From assembly GCA_040235565.1 (NCBI GenBank), contig JBECLA010000101.1, positions 1 to 64,000 on the forward strand: a stretch of DNA of 64,000 nt, written 5' to 3'. This stretch comes from JAHEIJ01 sp040235565. Lineage in GTDB: Bacteria; Pseudomonadota; Gammaproteobacteria; UBA6429; Thiohalophilaceae. The stretch's first letter is position 1, and each line of letters starts with the position of its first letter. The notes under the pieces were generated by a model that saw nothing but the letters and a program-made list of their open reading frames with translations, had not been told where the DNA came from and ran no database searches. Positions 18,679-28,479 of this stretch are shown in pieces. The position numbers were made by a program, and so were the translations under genes.

Positions 18679-19500
18679 TTACGAATACTCATTAAATAGC
18701 TTGGACGTCACCGGTTTGGTTTTTTTAGCGATCATTGCAATATAGTATAGTGGTTCACCAGCCATCGATAATCGATGGCGATAACGCCGGTAACACAGTG
18801 GCTGGACGTAGTCCTGCTGGATCAACTGGCGTATTAGTTTACTGAATCCGCTATGATCTCGATCATGCAGAAAGTCTTCTTTGATGTTGAATGCCAGCCA
18901 ACCAGGTGTACTAATCAAGTCCATCGCCTGTAAAAAGGCGAGTGGCGGAATATCTCCAAAACCAAGAGCCGCAACGGTTGTCAAACAATTAAATTCATGT
19001 TCACGTAATTTGGTTTCATCTGTCTTTGAAAGACTAGTAAGATCGGATATGCAATAGTCAGCATAAACACCGGGACGATCACGTAACGTCGCTTGTTTCG
19101 CTTCCTTGATAATATCTACTCCAACTACTTTACGTATGCCATGATGGTGGAGTTCATCACCTACCATGCCATTGCCGGCACCGACATCCAGCACCTTGAG
19201 ACTACGCATATCGGTGCCCCATTCCTCGGCAACATTTTCCAATAAATTCGCTACATAGCTCGGCGAGCAACACTCAAGGGTATCGTAAAACAGCTTTTCG
19301 TAAAGGCCGGGTATCTGAAACACCTGATCATAATCATGAAATCGTATCCGCTGCGTTCTATTCCTGGTTACAACTTCACACCATTCCTGGTCCTGCTCGG
19401 TGTCTGTATCGATATCTTCTGGAAGATTAATTTCTTCTACTCGATCGTCTATATCTTTCAGACGTTTATGCCATATATCATGGCTCGCCAGATTACTCAT
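18679..19500 (-). CDS. Class I SAM-dependent methyltransferase
   Basis: A 273-residue protein. The SAM-binding motif I is VLDVGAGNGMVGDEL (about 120-135), with motif II VVGVDII. The N-terminal 90 residues are acidic and helical. The substrate is unknown. Family relatives often act on small molecules, but nothing here specifies one. It starts with a plausible SD (AAGG) and a long empty region lies upstream. It converges with asnB. Confidence 0.8.
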   Translation of the reverse strand: MSNLASHDIWHKRLKDIDDRVEEINLPEDIDTDTEQDQEWCEVVTRNRTQRIRFHDYDQVFQIPGLYEKLFYDTLECCSPSYVANLLENVAEEWGTDMRSLKVLDVGAGNGMVGDELHHHGIRKVVGVDIIKEAKQATLRDRPGVYADYCISDLTSLSKTDETKLREHEFNCLTTVAALGFGDIPPLAFLQAMDLISTPGWLAFNIKEDFLHDRDHSGFSKLIRQLIQQDYVQPLCYRRYRHRLSMAGEPLYYIAMIAKKTKPVTSKLFNEYS

Positions 19501-20011
19501 AATGACTACCTTAATATTGTTTTATCTTGTGTATTTACTGCGACAGGCGCCAGTGCATGGCCTGTGAGAACTTATCGTAAGTCTAGAAACCTGAGATACC
19601 GACACGCCATTGGCATCAGGCGAAGACAGGAATAACAATTATTCCTGAATCTGATAATTATTTAATAATAACATGCACTGTAGAAAATATCTAATCGTAT
19701 GGCATAAATGAATTGTCTAAACATCGCGCGAAACAAATATTTATAAACAACCCGATAATCTTTAATATCTGAGCAGAAGAGGCATATCAAGCATAACACA
19801 CTGATTTATTGGCATAAACAGTATAAGTAATCGCTGATATTTGACAAACTCATATTGCCCATATTTCACAGTAAAAGAATAAGAAAAAATTTAAACACAA
19901 GCTCGTCTCTAAACTCCGCAAGGAGACCTGTATAGTTCCGGGAATTTTCTTCAATTGAGGCTATCAAATTTTACAAATGCATCTAAACATACTGAACAGG
20001 AGATCTTATTC
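19501..20011. other. Intergenic region (510 bases) holding divergent promoters
   Basis: AT-rich DNA between the divergent methyltransferase and persulfide dioxygenase genes. Short open frames here have no SD and read partly antisense to the methyltransferase. It contains the palindrome noted separately at 19627-19647, but I see no other feature. Confidence 0.6.
19627..19647. repeat. Palindrome CAGGAATAA-N3-TTATTCCTG
   Basis: A perfect 9-bp inverted repeat with a 3-base centre in the divergent region. Size and symmetry fit an operator for a dimeric repressor, but no regulator gene is adjacent. It could also form a hairpin in RNA. Confidence 0.45.
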
Positions 20012-20764
20012 ATGCTCTTCAGACAACTGTTTGAACCGGATTCATCAACGTATAGTTATCTTGTTGCCTGTCCTGACACCGGTCAGTGTGCCATTATTGA
20101 TCCTGTACTTGATACCGCAGAGCGAGACCTGAGTGTCCTGCAATCGCTCCATCTCAAGCTAACTTATACCATTGACACACATATTCATGCGGACCATTTA
20201 AGCGGTGCACGTCGTCTCAAAGGCTTGACGGGCAGCAAAATCGCCTATCCGGCTATTGACGAATTGGCCTGTGCCGACCTGGGATTGCAGGAAGGAAAGC
20301 CATTTCAGATTGGCAATATCGAAATGCATCCTCTGTTTACGCCGGGTCATACCGATCATCATCATGCCTATTTAATTCATACACCGGTGCACAGCATTTT
20401 GTTTTCCGGTGATGCCTTAATGATTGATGGTGTTGGACGAACTGATTTTCAGTCTGGTGATACCACGACTCTTTATAATAGTATTCAACAAAAGTTTTTC
20501 AGTTTACCCGATGAAACCCTGGTATATCCATGCCATGATTATAATCAGCGACGTATCAGTACTATCGGCCAGGAAAAGACTCGCAATAAGCATATCGGCG
20601 GCAAGTCATTGAGAGAATTTATTGAAACCATGGACAATCTCGAACTACCGTTTCCTCGCAAGATCGAATTTGCTGTAGCAGGGAATCAACAATGTGGTCA
20701 GTGTCCTGAGGATATTCCAGAAAAATATCAGGGGCCGTGTGCTAAATACGACCAGGGCGAATGA
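20012..20764 (+). CDS. MBL-fold persulfide dioxygenase-like protein (ETHE1 type)
   Basis: A 250-residue metallo-beta-lactamase-fold enzyme. The start at 20012 has AGGAG 8 bases upstream; an in-frame upstream codon at 19955 is not supported by an SD. The metal motif THIHADH, the second histidine in FTPGHTDHH and the ligand aspartate in LFSGDALMIDGVGRTDF are as in ETHE1/persulfide dioxygenases, which oxidise glutathione persulfide to sulfite. A C-terminal cysteine cluster (QQCGQCPED) is an extra. It is directly followed by an MFS gene (stop and start adjacent), so the pair is likely co-transcribed. Confidence 0.85.
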   Translation: MLFRQLFEPDSSTYSYLVACPDTGQCAIIDPVLDTAERDLSVLQSLHLKLTYTIDTHIHADHLSGARRLKGLTGSKIAYPAIDELACADLGLQEGKPFQIGNIEMHPLFTPGHTDHHHAYLIHTPVHSILFSGDALMIDGVGRTDFQSGDTTTLYNSIQQKFFSLPDETLVYPCHDYNQRRISTIGQEKTRNKHIGGKSLREFIETMDNLELPFPRKIEFAVAGNQQCGQCPEDIPEKYQGPCAKYDQGE

Positions 20765-22090
20765 ATGACATCACGCACTCCGTTCGAGCAAGGTTTAGGC
20801 TGGCTATATGACCAGGTGACCGGCGATGAAGATGCGCGGGTATGTAAAGAAATTCCTGATGAGGCCTGCGCAGAACAACCTCGTAATTTTTTTGCGTATC
20901 TGTTTGCGAATTTACTCAATAAAATTTCGGATGAACTCGTCAGTGCCCGTTTAACTTTGCCCTGGCTCTTCAGTGTCCTCGGCGTACCAGCTACTTTTGT
21001 TGGATTTCTGGTACCCATCCGGGAAGCAGGAGTATTATTACCGCAATTAATCGTGGCCGCTTATGTGCGAGCGCTGAGCAAACGGAAAATCGTCTGGTTG
21101 CTCGGTGCATTTCTGTCGGCAGTGATGTTATTCCTCATGGGCCTCGCAGCGTGGCAGACTGATGGTGTTATTGCCGGCTGGTTAATATTAGCCTGTCTGG
21201 TGTTTTACAGCCTGGCACGCGGCCTGTGTTCTGTTTCGGCCAAGGATGTACTTGGCAAGACCATATCCAAGACGCGTCGTGGCCGTTTAATGGGCTATAG
21301 TGCGTCAATTGCCGGTCTGGCAACACTGGGAATTGGACTACTGTTACAAAGTGATATTGTTGGACAGGACAACAAACCGGTTTTACTTGCGTTTATTGTT
21401 ATTGCCGCGCTGCTTTGGTTATTGGCATTCCTGAGTTTTGCCGCCATTGTTGAACCCGATGGTTCGACCGAAGGAGGTGGCAACGCCTTGCAGGTCGCAT
21501 TCAATAGCCTCCGGTTGCTGTTTGACGATAAACCTTTCCAACAATATGTGATCAGCCGCATTCTCTTATTGAGCGTAGCGCTGGTTATCCCGTTTTACGT
21601 CATACTTATGCAACAAAGATTGGAAAATGATCTTGCTCTTCTCGGCTGGTTAATTATTGCAAATGGCCTGGCCAGCAGCCTGAGTGCACCATTAATCGGG
21701 AAACTGGCCGATTATAGCAGTCGCAATGTGATGGCCGGAGCTGCCTTGCTGGCTGCCGTGGTGGGAGGAGTCACCTGGTATGCCAGCGATTATCATCCCG
21801 ATTGGCAACTGGGATTAATCAGCGTTATTTCTGTGTTTTTTCTTATAAATCTTGCCCATGGTGCTGTCAGACTGGGACGCAAGGTCTATCTGGTCGATAT
21901 GGCCAATAGCGATAATCGTGCACAATATGTGGCCGTAAGTAATACCGTGATTGGGGTAGCCATGCTGATTGGTGGTCTGATCGGTGTCATCGCCGAAATG
22001 TTAAATGTGCAGACAGTGATATTAATTCTGGCGATAATTTCCCTGTTCAGCAGTATCTATATCAAACGACTTCCCGAGGTCAGCGGGTAG
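20765..22090 (+). CDS. MFS transporter
   Basis: A 441-residue membrane protein with about twelve hydrophobic segments in two halves, and a roughly 55-residue N-terminal cytoplasmic extension rich in charged residues. It belongs to the major facilitator superfamily; substrate unknown. The ATG follows the dioxygenase stop with no gap, suggesting coupled expression and a possible link to sulfur or sulfite export, which is inference. Confidence 0.82.
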   Translation: MTSRTPFEQGLGWLYDQVTGDEDARVCKEIPDEACAEQPRNFFAYLFANLLNKISDELVSARLTLPWLFSVLGVPATFVGFLVPIREAGVLLPQLIVAAYVRALSKRKIVWLLGAFLSAVMLFLMGLAAWQTDGVIAGWLILACLVFYSLARGLCSVSAKDVLGKTISKTRRGRLMGYSASIAGLATLGIGLLLQSDIVGQDNKPVLLAFIVIAALLWLLAFLSFAAIVEPDGSTEGGGNALQVAFNSLRLLFDDKPFQQYVISRILLLSVALVIPFYVILMQQRLENDLALLGWLIIANGLASSLSAPLIGKLADYSSRNVMAGAALLAAVVGGVTWYASDYHPDWQLGLISVISVFFLINLAHGAVRLGRKVYLVDMANSDNRAQYVAVSNTVIGVAMLIGGLIGVIAEMLNVQTVILILAIISLFSSIYIKRLPEVSG

Positions 22091-22212
22091 ACTGAGGAAC
22101 TGTTCTCGCCATATATTATCTGCAATGGACTATTTGCGCGCTATACAGCTCATTTTGCAGATCGTAAAATCATTACCGTCCGTGCCAATTATTGAACAAC
22201 AGGTGACGAGTC

Positions 22213-22596
22213 ATGCTTGATGTAAATCCGGATACGGTTTGTTTTCTGATCAGTAAAGCTCGGGAATTTCATGCTCAGGAAGAAGTGGTCATCCCTGATG
22301 TGCCCGATAGTCCCTCTGATGATTGGGGCCTGCAAGCACTGGCCGCTCATGGCAATGATCCCACCTTTCAGGAATTCAGATCCACTTTCAATGATCTCGA
22401 ACCCGATCAACAACATAATGTGGTGGCATTATTCTGGCTTGGCCGTGGTGATTTTGACGTTGGTGAATGGCAGGCGGCACTGGATGAAGCACAGGAGTAC
22501 TGGACACCGGAAACCGCGGAATATCTGCTTGCCCATCCGATGCTATCAGACTACCTGTTAGAAGGATTATCGATGCTGGATTACACCTGTGAATAA
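22213..22596 (+). CDS. DUF3775-like small protein
   Basis: A 127-residue acidic protein resembling DUF3775. Recognisable segments are LISKAREFHAQEEV at the N-terminus, the ELxxFxxTFNDLEPDQQ-like middle, and WLGRGDFDVGEW. The function of the family is unknown. No signal peptide or membrane segment is seen. It is 46 bases before the next MFS gene on the same strand. Confidence 0.7.
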   Translation: MLDVNPDTVCFLISKAREFHAQEEVVIPDVPDSPSDDWGLQALAAHGNDPTFQEFRSTFNDLEPDQQHNVVALFWLGRGDFDVGEWQAALDEAQEYWTPETAEYLLAHPMLSDYLLEGLSMLDYTCE

Positions 22597-22642
22597 CTTT
22601 TTATCCTGAAACAGGAGCACTGATCTTTAGCTGTTTAATTTT

Positions 22643-23875
22643 ATGTTAAGTACCGTCCTGTCCGTTTACTCGTTATTGCTTGCCATCGGGATCTTGTTGC
22701 TCGGATCCGGCTTACTAGGGACGCTGGTGGGCCTGCGTGCCAGTCTGGAAGGATTCTCAAACAGCGTTATCGGTATCGTGATGTCGGCATTTTTTGTCGG
22801 CTATATCGTTGGTGCCTACCTGTGTCCACGCCTGGTGCAGAATGTGGGTTATATTCGCGCGTTTTCGGTGCTGGCCGCGGTGGCGGCGGTTGCGATGATC
22901 CTTCACGGTCTGGTGATCGAGCCGTTTGTCTGGTGGGGACTACGGGTTATCAGCGGTATTTGTGTGGTGGGGCTGTATATGATTATCGAGAGTTGGCTGC
23001 AAAGTCTGATAAAGAGCCATCCCAAACGCGGTCGTATTTTTTCGGTCTACATGATGACAACCCTGGTCGCGCTAGGCGCGGGTCAATATTTGTTGCTGAT
23101 CTACGGTGCGGCCCAGCTTGCCAGTTTTGCTCTGGGAGCAATATTTTTTATTTTGTCACTGATACCGATTGCGGTCACCCGTCTGTCTCAACCTGTTCAA
23201 GTTACGATACCGACAATGATGCTGCGAAAACTGCTCAAACAGTCTCCGTTGGGTACAATCGGCGCATTTTGTTCCGGTCTGGTCAGTGGCGCTTTCTGGG
23301 GTATGGGTGCCTTGTACGCGAAAGGACTGGGTTTTGACAATACCGGTATTGCCATCTTTTTGAGCAGTGTCATTATCGGAGGTGTTTTGCTCCAGTATCC
23401 GATTGGCCATCGCTCTGATCTGCACGACCGCCGATTGGTATTGACGATTGTCTCACTCATCGCTGCTATTGTTGCGTGTCTGACGTTTTTTATCCCGCCT
23501 GATAACAAACCGGTTTTTTTCTCGCTGATCGTGCTTTATGGTGGTTTCTCATTTTCAATATACTCGCTCAGTGTCGCGCATACCCAGGATCAGATTGAAA
23601 TGGATATGGTAATGGATGCGACGCGAACCTTATTGCTATTTAATGGTGTGGGGGCGGCTATTGGTCCCATCATAGCCGGTATCGTAATGCAACTTGGTGG
23701 TAGCGGTGCCCTGATGCTGTTTTTCGGTTTCATTCTGGGATTACTGGCGCTGTTTGCTATTTACCGTCTAACGGTGGCGACACCCATCCCACTGGAAGCA
23801 CAGGAGGCATTTGTGCCTATGGCACGTACCAGCCCGGAAGTGGTGGAGCTTGATCCGCGTCTCGAATCAGAATAG
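22643..23875 (+). CDS. MFS transporter (YcaD-like)
   Basis: A 410-residue permease with twelve hydrophobic segments. The N-terminal motif (GLLGTLVGLRASLEGFSNSVIG) and the conserved MIIESWLQSL segment in helix 4 resemble the YcaD group of sugar-transporter-like MFS proteins. The substrate is unknown. It ends in an acidic C-terminal tail. Confidence 0.82.
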   Translation: MLSTVLSVYSLLLAIGILLLGSGLLGTLVGLRASLEGFSNSVIGIVMSAFFVGYIVGAYLCPRLVQNVGYIRAFSVLAAVAAVAMILHGLVIEPFVWWGLRVISGICVVGLYMIIESWLQSLIKSHPKRGRIFSVYMMTTLVALGAGQYLLLIYGAAQLASFALGAIFFILSLIPIAVTRLSQPVQVTIPTMMLRKLLKQSPLGTIGAFCSGLVSGAFWGMGALYAKGLGFDNTGIAIFLSSVIIGGVLLQYPIGHRSDLHDRRLVLTIVSLIAAIVACLTFFIPPDNKPVFFSLIVLYGGFSFSIYSLSVAHTQDQIEMDMVMDATRTLLLFNGVGAAIGPIIAGIVMQLGGSGALMLFFGFILGLLALFAIYRLTVATPIPLEAQEAFVPMARTSPEVVELDPRLESE

Positions 23876-24080
23876 ACAATTCTGTCTCCATGCGACTAAA
23901 ACCATCATCTCGACGAACACAGACAACTGTTTCATCCCCGGCATGACATTTACAATTCAACTGGCAGAAGGGTGCAATAATCCACAACAGAACTATTATT
24001 TTCAGTAGCGTGTGATATTTTCAGTATCATTGCAGCCAGATTCATATTATTCATTAATTACGTAATACAGGATGACAGAC

Positions 24081-24548
24081 ATGAAGCTCTATCTGGTACA
24101 ACATGGTGAGGCTTGCGCTAAAGAAGTTGATCCTGAGCGCCCCTTGAATGCGCAAGGTATGGCCGATGTAGAGCGACTTGCCGCATTCCTCAAACAGGCT
24201 GGTGTCCAGGTAGAAAGGGTAATTCACAGCGGCAAGCTCCGCGCGCAGCAGACGGCGGAACGACTGGCACAGTCAATCGCTGCAGATACAGAACCGGAGA
24301 CCAGCGGTCTTATCAACCCCAACGACAACCCGAAAGCCTTTGATTGGCAAAGTGAAAGTTGGGACACAAATACGCTCATTGTTGGCCATTTACCATTTAT
24401 GGCCAAACTGGTATCACATTTACTAATCGAAGATGACACCAGACTCATCACTGCCTACCATCCTGGCAGTATCGTTTGTCTGGAACATACTGAAGAGGGA
24501 GGCTGGCAAATCAACTGGATGCTGCGACCTGAATTGCTCCGCTCCTGA
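24081..24548 (+). CDS. sixA: Phosphohistidine phosphatase SixA-like
   Basis: About 155 residues from the ATG at 24081, which has AGGA at suitable spacing; the ATG at 24072 sits too close to it. The histidine-phosphatase signature is altered at the N-terminus to VQHGEA (RHG-type, catalytic His retained, the preceding Arg replaced by Gln as in some SixA). The second histidine lies in LIVGHLPFM. It removes phosphate from phosphohistidine on phosphotransfer proteins. Confidence 0.85.
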   Translation: MKLYLVQHGEACAKEVDPERPLNAQGMADVERLAAFLKQAGVQVERVIHSGKLRAQQTAERLAQSIAADTEPETSGLINPNDNPKAFDWQSESWDTNTLIVGHLPFMAKLVSHLLIEDDTRLITAYHPGSIVCLEHTEEGGWQINWMLRPELLRS

Positions 24549-24577
24549 AGACACAAAATAATATACCGGGATACAAG

Positions 24578-25276
24578 ATGCCAAGTATTCTGATTACAGG
24601 CAGCAATCGTGGCCTCGGCCTTGAATGGGTTCGCCAATATCTTGAGATTGGCTGGCGTGTGTATGCAACTTGCCGTTCTCCTGAAAGGGCTGCCGACCTG
24701 CAACAACTTCAGCAACAATACGATACGCTCTCTATTCACCAACTGGATATCACCCGGCCTCAACATATAATGCAGATAAGCCGGGAATTAACTGCCACCA
24801 AACTGGATATTCTTGTTAACAATGCCGGTATGTACTATGAACGGTGGGGAAGGGACAGGCTGGGGAAAATTGACTATGATGCCTGGCAGGAAACTTTCCA
24901 GGTCAATACGCTTGGCGCAGTTCGTGTGACGGAAGCATTACGGGCGAACTTGTCACAAAGCAAAAAACGGTTAGTAATAAATATAACCAGTCATATGGGC
25001 AGTATCGAGGAAATTTCCTCGGCCAATGATTATGCCTATCGTTCCAGTAAAGCGGCACTCAATGCAGTTATGAAAGGGCTGGCATATGAACTGGCGGAAT
25101 ATGACATTGGCGTTCTGCTTTTACATCCTGGCTGGGTCAGGACCCGGATGGGCGGCAGTTCTGCCCCCTTGTCCGCCAGGGATAGCGTCAGCAATATGCG
25201 AAACCTGGTAGACCGATTTCAACAGGTGGATAGCGGCAAGTTCTATCGCCATGACGGCTCTGTCATACCGTGGTAA
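24578..25276 (+). CDS. SDR-family oxidoreductase (C-factor-like)
   Basis: A 232-residue classical short-chain dehydrogenase with cofactor motif TGSNRGLG at about 7-14, NNAGMY at about 85, and the catalytic pair in YRSSKAALN (YxxxK). The NITSHMGSIEEISS segment provides the catalytic Ser. The GSNRGLGLEW start and ILVNNAG arrangement resemble C-factor-like NADP enzymes. The substrate is unknown. It is 29 bases downstream of sixA. Confidence 0.88.
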   Translation: MPSILITGSNRGLGLEWVRQYLEIGWRVYATCRSPERAADLQQLQQQYDTLSIHQLDITRPQHIMQISRELTATKLDILVNNAGMYYERWGRDRLGKIDYDAWQETFQVNTLGAVRVTEALRANLSQSKKRLVINITSHMGSIEEISSANDYAYRSSKAALNAVMKGLAYELAEYDIGVLLLHPGWVRTRMGGSSAPLSARDSVSNMRNLVDRFQQVDSGKFYRHDGSVIPW

Positions 25277-25355
25277 TTTCAAATCAACTATCTACAGGCA
25301 CAGGATGAGGTTTATAGTCCATTATTTTGTTTACATAGTGTGTGCTGTTTGTTTT

Positions 25356-26198
25356 TCAGACTTTTGCATTTGATGATCGTATTGTCAGGTAAATCCCACC
25401 CAGAACTACGCTACTGGCAATTAATAAACGTAAGCTCACGGGTTCTGCCAGCAGGATGACGCCACCGAACGCGGCGATGACTGGAACAGATAATTGTACG
25501 GTTGCCGCGCTTGTTGGAGTAAGTTTAGGAAGTACACTGTACCAGATTACATAACCGAGAGCGGATGCGAGGGCACCCGATAAAACAGCAAGTGTAATGC
25601 CTTCGGATGTGAGTTCACTATTAAAATAAAAGACCGCACCGGTAAGTAACGCCAAAGGAATAGTTCCGATAAAATTCCAACTCGTGACAGTAAGCGGATT
25701 CATCGATCCTCTACCGCGTATGGTATAGATGCCCCAGGCCACGCCAGCGAAGATCATTAATACCGCACTGAGCAATGGTGGTGCACTCACGCTTGGCATT
25801 AATAGATAAACCAGACCACTGAATGCTGCGATAATTCCTGTCCATACTAATTTTCCATATCGCTCCCCCTTGAACAATCCAAACAGAATCATCGTTATTT
25901 GTACTGTGCCGAACAAAATCAGGGCACCTGTCCCGGCTGATAATTGAATATAGGAAAATGAAAAACAAATTGCATAGATAAAAAGCATCAAAACCGAAAT
26001 TTGGTTAACTCTTGACCTGGTAAATCCACGGTTCCGAGACAACAGTATCAGTGTCAGCATGGCAGCCCCGCTTAACAGGCGTATGGACGTAAAACTGGCT
26101 GCGTCAATCGTATTATCACCCAATGCCATACGGCACAGAATTGAATTGGTGGCAAAGGCCAATATGGCCAGGCAGGTTAAAAAATAGTGCATTTTCAC
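25356..26198 (-). CDS. EamA/DMT-family transporter
   Basis: A 280-residue membrane protein with ten hydrophobic segments forming two EamA repeats. The first half begins LAILAFATNSILCRMAL and the second half is recognisable from VAWGIYTIRGRG. It is probably a metabolite exporter of the drug/metabolite superfamily. Its last 30 residues (VSLRLLIASSVVLGGIYLTI) are typical. Substrate unknown. It converges with the SDR gene. Confidence 0.86.
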   Translation of the reverse strand: MKMHYFLTCLAILAFATNSILCRMALGDNTIDAASFTSIRLLSGAAMLTLILLSRNRGFTRSRVNQISVLMLFIYAICFSFSYIQLSAGTGALILFGTVQITMILFGLFKGERYGKLVWTGIIAAFSGLVYLLMPSVSAPPLLSAVLMIFAGVAWGIYTIRGRGSMNPLTVTSWNFIGTIPLALLTGAVFYFNSELTSEGITLAVLSGALASALGYVIWYSVLPKLTPTSAATVQLSVPVIAAFGGVILLAEPVSLRLLIASSVVLGGIYLTIRSSNAKV

Positions 26199-26246
26199 AA
26201 TATCTCATTGACTTCCGGATTATAATGACCAAAGGAAATTCAGAAC

Positions 26247-27179
26247 CTAGAAATTTTCTTCTTCCACCTGTAGATAAGTCCGACTGATATTTCCTCCCAT
26301 AAGTTGATCAAAATACTTCCGTTTTCTCCATTCGCTTAAATCCATGATGTTGCGTATTTCACTGTCCATAAGATTATTCTTGTATCCCGATTCAATATCC
26401 GCATAGAGTTGCTTCATCATCTGATGCATTTTGACGACGTCTTTTGTTGTCATTAATTCTCCATGACCAGGCACGATAACAGTCAATGGTATCTTGCTAA
26501 TCTGTTCAAGAGTCTCAATCCAGGTCTTGACATGGCCATCCCGGAAATTGGGCATAATTGTATTGACGAGGATGTCTCCGGCGATCAGGATCTGATCTTT
26601 CGGCAAATGCACCATCAAATCATTTGATGTATGAGAACCCGGCGGTACCCATATCACCAGATCGATCCCCTGTAACGTAATCGTAGTGCGCGTGTCTTCA
26701 GGATAAGTGATCGTTGAAGATATGGGTTTGGTATTTGGAAAATGCAAACCGGTCATACTTTCCACCAGGCCAAGCCACTCATAACCGGTTTCTTCAATAG
26801 CCACCTTACACTTTTTCGAACTGATTATCCTGGCGTCCGGGAATTCACTGTTACCAAGAGTATGATCACCATGATGATGAGTGTTAATCACATGCGTGAT
26901 GGGCATGGTTGTGATGCGCCGGATATGACCCTTGATGTGGCGCCCGATCTCATCAGTAAATCCGGTATCAACCAGGATTACTCCCTCGTCGCCAAGAATA
27001 ACCGCGCTGTTGACCATGTATCCGCGATTGTTCCTGTCCGGCAATTCGGCGGGGCCCAAAAAGGCATAAACCCGTTCACTCAGTTTTATCACCTTTGGTT
27101 CCGGCAATATGCCATTTACATTGGCTGCAGTAACCAGTGTGGTAATTGACATGAAAACCAATACAAAAAGTAACCGCAT
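26247..27179 (-). CDS. Periplasmic MBL-fold metallo-hydrolase (SoxH-like)
   Basis: About 310 residues if started at the ATG at 27179, which opens a clean signal peptide (MRLLFVLVF...LVTAAN); the longer frame from 27218 would bury it. The zinc motif is THHHGDHTLG, with HTSNDL and the AGDILVN aspartate following. It resembles the SoxH/quinoprotein-associated group of exported metallo-hydrolases. The substrate is unknown. It is divergent from the GlxA-type regulator, which may control it. Confidence 0.8.
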   Translation of the reverse strand: MRLLFVLVFMSITTLVTAANVNGILPEPKVIKLSERVYAFLGPAELPDRNNRGYMVNSAVILGDEGVILVDTGFTDEIGRHIKGHIRRITTMPITHVINTHHHGDHTLGNSEFPDARIISSKKCKVAIEETGYEWLGLVESMTGLHFPNTKPISSTITYPEDTRTTITLQGIDLVIWVPPGSHTSNDLMVHLPKDQILIAGDILVNTIMPNFRDGHVKTWIETLEQISKIPLTVIVPGHGELMTTKDVVKMHQMMKQLYADIESGYKNNLMDSEIRNIMDLSEWRKRKYFDQLMGGNISRTYLQVEEENF

Positions 27180-27402
27180 TGTTCGAGCCTCGCTGCGCCA
27201 GGTGTCCAAATGAGTCAATCAGCAGAAAACGGGGAGGGTGATTCTCCGCTTTCAACCGGGTCATGCCGCCAGAGAGGGCTCCCTCGGGCCATCTCGTATT
27301 ACTACAGTCAGCAACGCCGGTGATTTCGTCGGCTGAAACCAATCCTTTGAACATGCTGCTAAGAGAAGTCTGGCAGAGTCTGACCTTGATTCCAGATGGC
27401 GT

Positions 27403-27426
27403 ATATGCCATTGTTAGATGGTATAT
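27403..27426. promoter_or_regulatory. Imperfect palindrome in the MBL/GlxA divergent promoter region
   Basis: ATATGCCAT (27403-27411) and ATGGTATAT (27418-27426) are complementary at 8 of 9 positions around a 6-base centre, ending 27 bases before the GlxA-type start. It is a plausible operator, though by what regulator is unknown. Confidence 0.4.
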
Positions 27427-27453
27427 TGGCCATTTATCCAGTGAGGTCCGGAA

Positions 27454-28464
27454 ATGCATATCACCATTTTGGTTCCCGGTTATGGTCTGTCATCCGCGGT
27501 TATTGGCCCGTACGAGGTATTCAGCAATAGCGGTGTCATCTGGAATGCCTTGTTCGCTGACGAAATTCGGGCTTCTTTCGAGGTCATAACCGCCTCTGTG
27601 GACGGCAATCCGGTAGATTATGAAGGTGGTATTACAATCAAACCGGATAAATCCATATCACAGATCAGAAAAACCGATTTGATTTTTATCCCCACCATTG
27701 GACTGGATATCGATAACGCGTTAGACCGCAATAGCCGAATGATAACTTTTCTGCGTCGCCAGGCAGAAAAGGGGACAGCACTTGCCGCTGTATGTAGTGG
27801 GGTCGCACTGCTGGCAGAAACCGGACTGTTGAACGGTAAGCAGGCGACAACGCACTGGGCGCTGGCTGATCGATATCGCAAACGTTATCCGAATATTGAC
27901 TGGAAGCCGGAATTATTCATCACAGAATCGGGTAATATTTATTGTGGTGGGGGTGTGTATGCCGCCCTGGACCTGTGTTTGCATCTGGTGGAACGCTACG
28001 CCGGATACGAAATCGCCAAACAATGCAGTCGGGCCCTGTTAATCGACCCGCCCCGTACCTGGCAGGCCAGTTTCAGTGCGCCCCTGCCTAATCAGCAACA
28101 TCAGGACAAAAAAATTCAAAAGGCGGAGGAATATTTGCATGAAAATTTCCACGCCAATTTTGGGGTAGATGAACTGGCCAAAAATGTGGGCATGAGTACG
28201 CGTAATTTTACACGCCGGTTCAGGCAGGCAACGGGTGAAGCGCCTTTGACGTACTTGCATAAACTACGTATAAATTATGCAAAACAATTACTGGAAACTG
28301 ACTACAAATCAGTTCAGGCAATCTGCTACGAAGTGGGGTATACGGATATCCCGTTTTTCCGGAATGTGTTTAAGCGTTACACCGGAATGACACCCAAAGA
28401 ATATAAACAAAGATTTTCAGGACCCCGGCTAAAGGATCAAATGGCAGCCACGGTTTACAGGTAA
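27454..28464 (+). CDS. GlxA-family transcriptional regulator (DJ-1/PfpI + AraC HTH)
   Basis: A 336-residue protein with an N-terminal DJ-1/PfpI-like domain (residues 1-190; nucleophile-elbow-like AAVCSGVALLAETGLL). A C-terminal AraC/XylS double helix-turn-helix follows (about 230-330; VDELAKNVGMSTRNFTRRFRQATG and then CYEVGYTDIPFFRNVFKRYTGMTPKEYKQRF). Such regulators respond to a small ligand and usually activate catabolic genes. It is divergent from the exported MBL hydrolase and followed by an amidotransferase gene. Confidence 0.9.
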   Translation: MHITILVPGYGLSSAVIGPYEVFSNSGVIWNALFADEIRASFEVITASVDGNPVDYEGGITIKPDKSISQIRKTDLIFIPTIGLDIDNALDRNSRMITFLRRQAEKGTALAAVCSGVALLAETGLLNGKQATTHWALADRYRKRYPNIDWKPELFITESGNIYCGGGVYAALDLCLHLVERYAGYEIAKQCSRALLIDPPRTWQASFSAPLPNQQHQDKKIQKAEEYLHENFHANFGVDELAKNVGMSTRNFTRRFRQATGEAPLTYLHKLRINYAKQLLETDYKSVQAICYEVGYTDIPFFRNVFKRYTGMTPKEYKQRFSGPRLKDQMAATVYR

Positions 28465-28479
28465 GCAGCGAAATATAAG

